A stretch of DNA of 64,000 nucleotides, taken from Streptomyces regalis. GTDB taxonomy: Bacteria > Actinomycetota > Actinomycetes > Streptomycetales > Streptomycetaceae. The position numbers were made by a program, and so were the translations under genes. The DNA is taken from positions 248,001 to 312,000 of the forward strand of contig NZ_LLZG01000001.1 of assembly GCF_001509475.1 (NCBI RefSeq), given 5' to 3'. The notes below the pieces were generated by a model that saw only the letters and a list, made by a program, of their open reading frames with translations, was not told the DNA's origin and made no database searches. Shown here piece by piece: positions 60,720 to 64,000 of this stretch; the first letter of the stretch is position 1; every line of letters starts with the position of its first letter.

Positions 60720-62351
60720 TCAGTCCTCGGGCACCCGGAAGGTCCGCAGGAAGACGTCCAGGGCCTCCTGGTTGGCGGGGTCGTCCCAGTCGGCCTCCGG
60801 GGTCGACCAGCGCAGTGAGTAGCCCCGGTGTCCGTCGATGAGGAAGCCGCGGCCGAAGGTGCGGACACGGACGCCGTCCTTGTCCGAGAGCCATTCCATG
60901 TCGGCGGCCTTGTACCCCTGGTACGTGGTCGCCTCGATCTCGCCGATCCGCTGGAACCCGCCCCGCTCCTCCAGGCCGGGTTGGACGTCGTCGCGCCAGA
61001 CGGCTACGGGGTCCGAGCCCAGAGCCTCGCTGTAGGTGATGGCCAGTGTCCGCGGATCGCCGTCGGCGCTGAAGAAGACGCGGTACGCCAGGTCCGAAGC
61101 ACGCTTGGTGCCGAGCGGCTGCCAGCCTTCGGGCAGGGCGACGGAGAAGCCGTCCGGTGACTTGTACGTCGTGTAGCCGCCGGGCAGGGCCGTACCCGAC
61201 GGGGACGCGGTGGGCGTCCCCGCCTCCGTCGCTTCCTGCGTGGGGGACGAGCTGGGCGAGGAGCTGGGCGTGGGAGTGGGGGACGGGTCGGTGGGGGACG
61301 GACCGGTGGGGGACGGGCCGGAGGGCGCCCGGGTGGAGGCGGACGGACCGGGCGCCGTGTCCGCCGCCGACGAGCCCGAGTCGTCCGGCCGGCCGCTGGT
61401 CACCCCGAGGACGGCGGCCGCGACGGTGACCACGGCGAGGGCGGTGCCGGCGACCATGGCGCGTCTGCCCCAGCCCGGTCCCACCGCGTACAGACCGCGC
61501 GGGCGGGGGCGCGACTGCTCCTGCAGGGGATCCTCGGGGTCCTCGTGGAGGACGCGAACGAACGCCTCACGGACCACCGGCCGGCTCAGCCGCTCCCGGG
61601 AGTCCTTGCGCAGCAGCCCCTGCACGGCCTGGGTGAGCGGCCCGGCACGCACCGGGGCCCGCAGCGGAAGCCGGTCCACGCCCTTCAACGTGGCCTCGGG
61701 CCGGTCCCGTTCCCGATACGGCGGGCGCCCCTCGACCATTGTGTAGAGGATCGCGCCGAGCGCCCACAGATCGGACGCCGGACCGATGCGCTCGTCACGG
61801 GCCTGTTCCGGGGACGCGTACGACGGCGCGGCGACCCGGGGCGCGAGGGTCGCGCCGGCCAGCCCGAACCCGGTGACCACGACGGAACCCTCGTCGCTCA
61901 CGAAGACCTGGCCCGGGCTCAGCTCGCCGTGGGTGATGCCCGCGACGTGCGCGGCCTCCAGCACGTCGAGCAGTTCGAGGCCGATGCGGGCGGCCCGTAC
62001 ATGGTTGAACGTGCGCTGCTGGGTGAGGAGTTCGCCCAGGGGCGTGGCGTCGATCCACTCGGTGACGATCCACAGGCTGCCGGACTCCTCGACGGCGTCC
62101 AGGACGGTGGCGACCCGGCCCGGGCGCAGCAGCCCCATCCGCTCGGACGCCCGCAGGATCCGCGAGGTGGCCCGGCGCGCGTGCTCGGGGCACGGGTCTT
62201 CGGGGAGCCCGATTTGAGTGAGGAGGCACGGGTGTTCGGTTTCCGTGTCCTCCCCGTAGTAACTGACGCGATTCGTCTCGCGATGGACGACATCGACGAG
62301 CCGGTACCTTCCGGCGACCAACTCCGCTGTGGAGACACGCGCCTTGACCAT
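60720..62351 (-). CDS. Membrane-anchored serine/threonine pseudokinase with extracellular domain
   Basis: A 543-residue protein. The kinase-like part (residues 10-265) has lost its catalytic residues: the catalytic loop reads ITHGELSPGQVF instead of HRDxKPxN, the metal loop TGFGLAG instead of DFG, and no VAxK lysine is seen in CLLTQIGLPED. ASPEQARDERIGPASDLWALGAILYTMVEGRPPY is preserved. A transmembrane helix (MVAGTALAVVTVAAAVLGVTSG, near 300) is followed by a long Pro/Ser/Thr-rich linker and an extracellular domain (residues 395-543: DGFSVALPEGWQPLGTKR, then GYSLRWSTPEADWDDP). I choose ATG 62351, with GAGGG six bases upstream. It may sense and signal without phosphorylating. Confidence 0.85.
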   Translation of the reverse strand: MVKARVSTAELVAGRYRLVDVVHRETNRVSYYGEDTETEHPCLLTQIGLPEDPCPEHARRATSRILRASERMGLLRPGRVATVLDAVEESGSLWIVTEWIDATPLGELLTQQRTFNHVRAARIGLELLDVLEAAHVAGITHGELSPGQVFVSDEGSVVVTGFGLAGATLAPRVAAPSYASPEQARDERIGPASDLWALGAILYTMVEGRPPYRERDRPEATLKGVDRLPLRAPVRAGPLTQAVQGLLRKDSRERLSRPVVREAFVRVLHEDPEDPLQEQSRPRPRGLYAVGPGWGRRAMVAGTALAVVTVAAAVLGVTSGRPDDSGSSAADTAPGPSASTRAPSGPSPTGPSPTDPSPTPTPSSSPSSSPTQEATEAGTPTASPSGTALPGGYTTYKSPDGFSVALPEGWQPLGTKRASDLAYRVFFSADGDPRTLAITYSEALGSDPVAVWRDDVQPGLEERGGFQRIGEIEATTYQGYKAADMEWLSDKDGVRVRTFGRGFLIDGHRGYSLRWSTPEADWDDPANQEALDVFLRTFRVPED

Positions 62352-62514
62352 GGTCATCCCTCGCTGAACCCCTGGCTCTCATTTCTCACAGGAAGTACGA
62401 GAGGTGTGACGGGAAGCGTTCAACGAAATCCTCAACTAAAAGGCGTCTCTTTTGCTTTGCTCCTTACGCATGAGTAAGCATCCGGAAAGACAAGGGAATT
62501 GAGCCAGCGGGGCT

Positions 62515-63483
62515 TCAGTGAAGGCCGAAATCCGTCGCCCAGCGCAGCACGTCCCCGGTCGTCGCGTTGCCCCCGCATACGACCAACCCGAGCCGGGCTC
62601 CGTCCCCGACCCGCTCCACCACGCGCCGGGCCGCGGGCAGCAGACAGCCGGCGGCCGGCTCCGTCCACACCTTGGCGTGCTCGGCGAGGTCGAGCACGCC
62701 CCGCACCGCGTCCCGGTCCGGGACCACGAGCACCTCGTCGACCAGGGCGGACACATGGTCGTACGTAAGCTGCGACACGGCCGGCGCACTCAGTGTGGAC
62801 ACGATCGACGACAGCGCCACCGGCACCGGCGCGCCCGCCGCCAGCGCCTCGGACATGGCCGCGGCGCCCTCGGTCTCCACACCCCAGATCCGCACGTGAG
62901 GACGGCGGGCCCGCAGTGCCACCGCGACGCCGGCGACGAGCCCGCCGCCCCCGACGCTGACGAGCACGTCCGTGAGGTCACCGGCGTCGTCGGCGAGCTC
63001 CAGCCCGACCGTGCCCTGGCCGGCGATCACCAAGGGGTCGTCGAAGGGATGGACGAGCGTCAGTCCCTCGTCCCGCAGCCGGGTGACGAGCGAGAACGCG
63101 CCGTCCATGTCGTCCGTCAGCCGCACCGACGCCCCCGCGTCCTCGACGATCCGGATGGAGCGGGCCGGCGCCGTACGGGGCATCACCACGGTGGCCTTCA
63201 CGTCGTGGACGGCGGCCGTCATCGCCAGGGCGATGCCGTGGTTGCCCCCGCTGACCGCCACGACCCCGGCGGCGCGCTGGGCGTCGCTCAGCGACAGCAG
63301 CTTCGCCGTCGCCCCGCGGACCTTGAACGAGCCGGTGCGCTGGAGGAGTTCGAGTTTGGCCGTGACCGGGACGCCGAGGAGGGCCGACAGGCCGGGGCTG
63401 GGTACGGTCGGGGTGTGTACGACGTGGCCGGCGATGAGGTCGGCCGCTGCTTCGACGTCCGAGATCCCGATCAAGGCAGTCAC
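62515..63483 (-). CDS. PLP-dependent threonine/serine dehydratase-like enzyme
   Basis: A 322-residue fold-type II enzyme. KLELLQRTGSFKVRGATAKLLSL near residue 43 includes the PLP-binding Lys in SFKVRG. VSGGNHGIALAMTAAVHDVKATVVMP is the conserved Asn-His loop, and VSVGGGGLVAGVAVALR the phosphate-binding tetraglycine loop. CGGNATTGDVLRW closes the active site. It lacks the C-terminal ACT-like regulatory domain of biosynthetic IlvA, as in catabolic threonine dehydratases (TdcB type). GTG 63483 start after AGAAAG. Located alone between the pseudokinase and the prenyltransferase gene. Confidence 0.85.
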   Translation of the reverse strand: MTALIGISDVEAAADLIAGHVVHTPTVPSPGLSALLGVPVTAKLELLQRTGSFKVRGATAKLLSLSDAQRAAGVVAVSGGNHGIALAMTAAVHDVKATVVMPRTAPARSIRIVEDAGASVRLTDDMDGAFSLVTRLRDEGLTLVHPFDDPLVIAGQGTVGLELADDAGDLTDVLVSVGGGGLVAGVAVALRARRPHVRIWGVETEGAAAMSEALAAGAPVPVALSSIVSTLSAPAVSQLTYDHVSALVDEVLVVPDRDAVRGVLDLAEHAKVWTEPAAGCLLPAARRVVERVGDGARLGLVVCGGNATTGDVLRWATDFGLH

Positions 63484-63614
63484 CTTTCTGGCGCGGGGGC
63501 GGTGAACCACGCCGCTTCGCACCCTGACGCGGGTGGTGACGCCGGTCAACTCGGTTTCGCTGTGGGCGGCACGGTGACGCGTGGTTCACGGCCGTACGGC
63601 GGTGAACTGTGCTT

Positions 63615-64000
63615 TCACAGATCGCGCCGCACGACGAAGTCGAGCAGCGCGCGCAACTCCTCGGCGGCCCTGGCCTCCAGCGGTACCTCGGCGAGAGCCG
63701 CCTGCACGGCGGTCACATGGCGCCGCGCTTCGGCCAGCGCGGCCGAGCGGCCACCCGACTCCTCGATCAGTGCGGCCGCCTCGCCGGGGTCGGTGGCCGA
63801 CTCCAGGAGCGCGCAGAGACGACCGGCGGCGGGGGAGTCGAGCGCGGCCAGCACGGGGAACGTCTTCTTCCGCTCCCGCAGGTCGCCATACACGGGTTTG
63901 CCGGTGACGGCGGGGTCGCCCCAGATGCCCAGCAGATCGTCGACCATTTGGAAGGCGATACCCAGATGCCGGCCGGCACGGTCGAGGGCGGAGACGGCCG
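63615..64000 (-). CDS. Polyprenyl (geranylgeranyl) diphosphate synthase, C-terminal part (5' end beyond window)
   Basis: The last 128 codons of a trans-prenyltransferase. The visible sequence carries the second Asp-rich motif FQMVDDLLGIWGDPAVTGKPVYGDLRERKKTFPVLAAL, which binds the allylic diphosphate via Mg2+, followed by the helical C-terminus with LRALLDFVVRRDL. GKPVYGDLRERKKT is typical of actinobacterial GGPP/polyprenyl synthases. It makes C20 or longer isoprenoid diphosphates for carotenoids, hopanoids or lipids. The first motif lies outside the window, so chain length cannot be judged. Confidence 0.88.
   Translation of the reverse strand, partial: AVSALDRAGRHLGIAFQMVDDLLGIWGDPAVTGKPVYGDLRERKKTFPVLAALDSPAAGRLCALLESATDPGEAAALIEESGGRSAALAEARRHVTAVQAALAEVPLEARAAEELRALLDFVVRRDL

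Overview
The window is about 64 kb of very GC-rich DNA with strong third-position G/C bias, many GTG/TTG starts and Shine-Dalgarno sequences of the AGGAGG type. The gene families (SsgA-like sporulation protein, long chaplin with sortase signal, NsdA-like regulator, melC tyrosinase operon, clpP3-clpP4 with popR, 2-methylisoborneol genes, GH19 chitinase under dre-like sites, F420-dependent enzymes, a mycothiol-transferase-type DinB protein) point firmly to a Streptomyces chromosome, probably not the conserved core: no rRNA, tRNA or ribosomal gene is seen, and many genes are single accessory enzymes. About 64 genes are supported, including two cut by the window edges and two decayed ones.

Layout. 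1-9.3 kb: cell-wall amidase (partial), APH-fold kinase, NsdA-like regulator, PAS-SpoIIE phosphatase, SsgA-like protein, baeRF-type protein, secreted SlpD/E-like peptidase. 9.5-18.4 kb: alpha/beta hydrolase, small conserved protein, long chaplin followed by a strong hairpin, two GNAT enzymes, a deaminase, an atypical SDR, small membrane proteins, a divergent P-loop kinase/APH pair and an ArsR-SRPBCC fusion with a perfect 20-bp palindrome in its promoter. 18.6-26.9 kb: an ECF42-type sigma factor with its DGPF partner, convergent with a urea transporter operon (urtABCDE). Upstream of urtA lie 11-bp-spaced GlnR-like half-sites, a terminator, a cytoplasmic AmiC-like sensor gene and a divergent MarR gene.

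26.9-38.8 kb: GH19 chitinase, aldo-keto reductases, sphingomyelinase, adenosine deaminase, LysR regulator, small enzymes, a MITE-like element, a chimeric FHA/kinase pseudogene and a streptophobe membrane protein. 39-41.5 kb: an anti-sigma-like ATPase and the popR/clpP3/clpP4 protease locus, with an exact match to the PopR operator upstream of clpP3. 41.4-47.7 kb: epoxide hydrolase, VOC and SGNH proteins, then the operon encapsulin shell - 2-methylisoborneol-type terpene synthase - GPP methyltransferase, closed by a 15-bp-stem hairpin.

47.9-64 kb: a second MITE-like element that supplies the stop codon of a zinc alcohol dehydrogenase, RNase HI with a Cys-rich tail, melC2/melC1, an FAD monooxygenase, a TAT-exported cholesterol-oxidase-type flavoenzyme, a third aldo-keto reductase, a DUF6328 protein, an unrecognised 347-residue protein, an F420 enzyme, a beta-lactamase-fold hydrolase, a membrane pseudokinase, a threonine-dehydratase-like enzyme and the 3' part of a polyprenyl diphosphate synthase.

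The most distinctive points are the encapsulin/terpene operon with an unusually short terpene synthase N-terminus, a ClpP4 subunit without the catalytic histidine, the PopR site nested in a terminator-like hairpin, the two related MITE-like elements, and several perfect palindromes in promoters. All family assignments come from reading motifs by eye; no database search was run.
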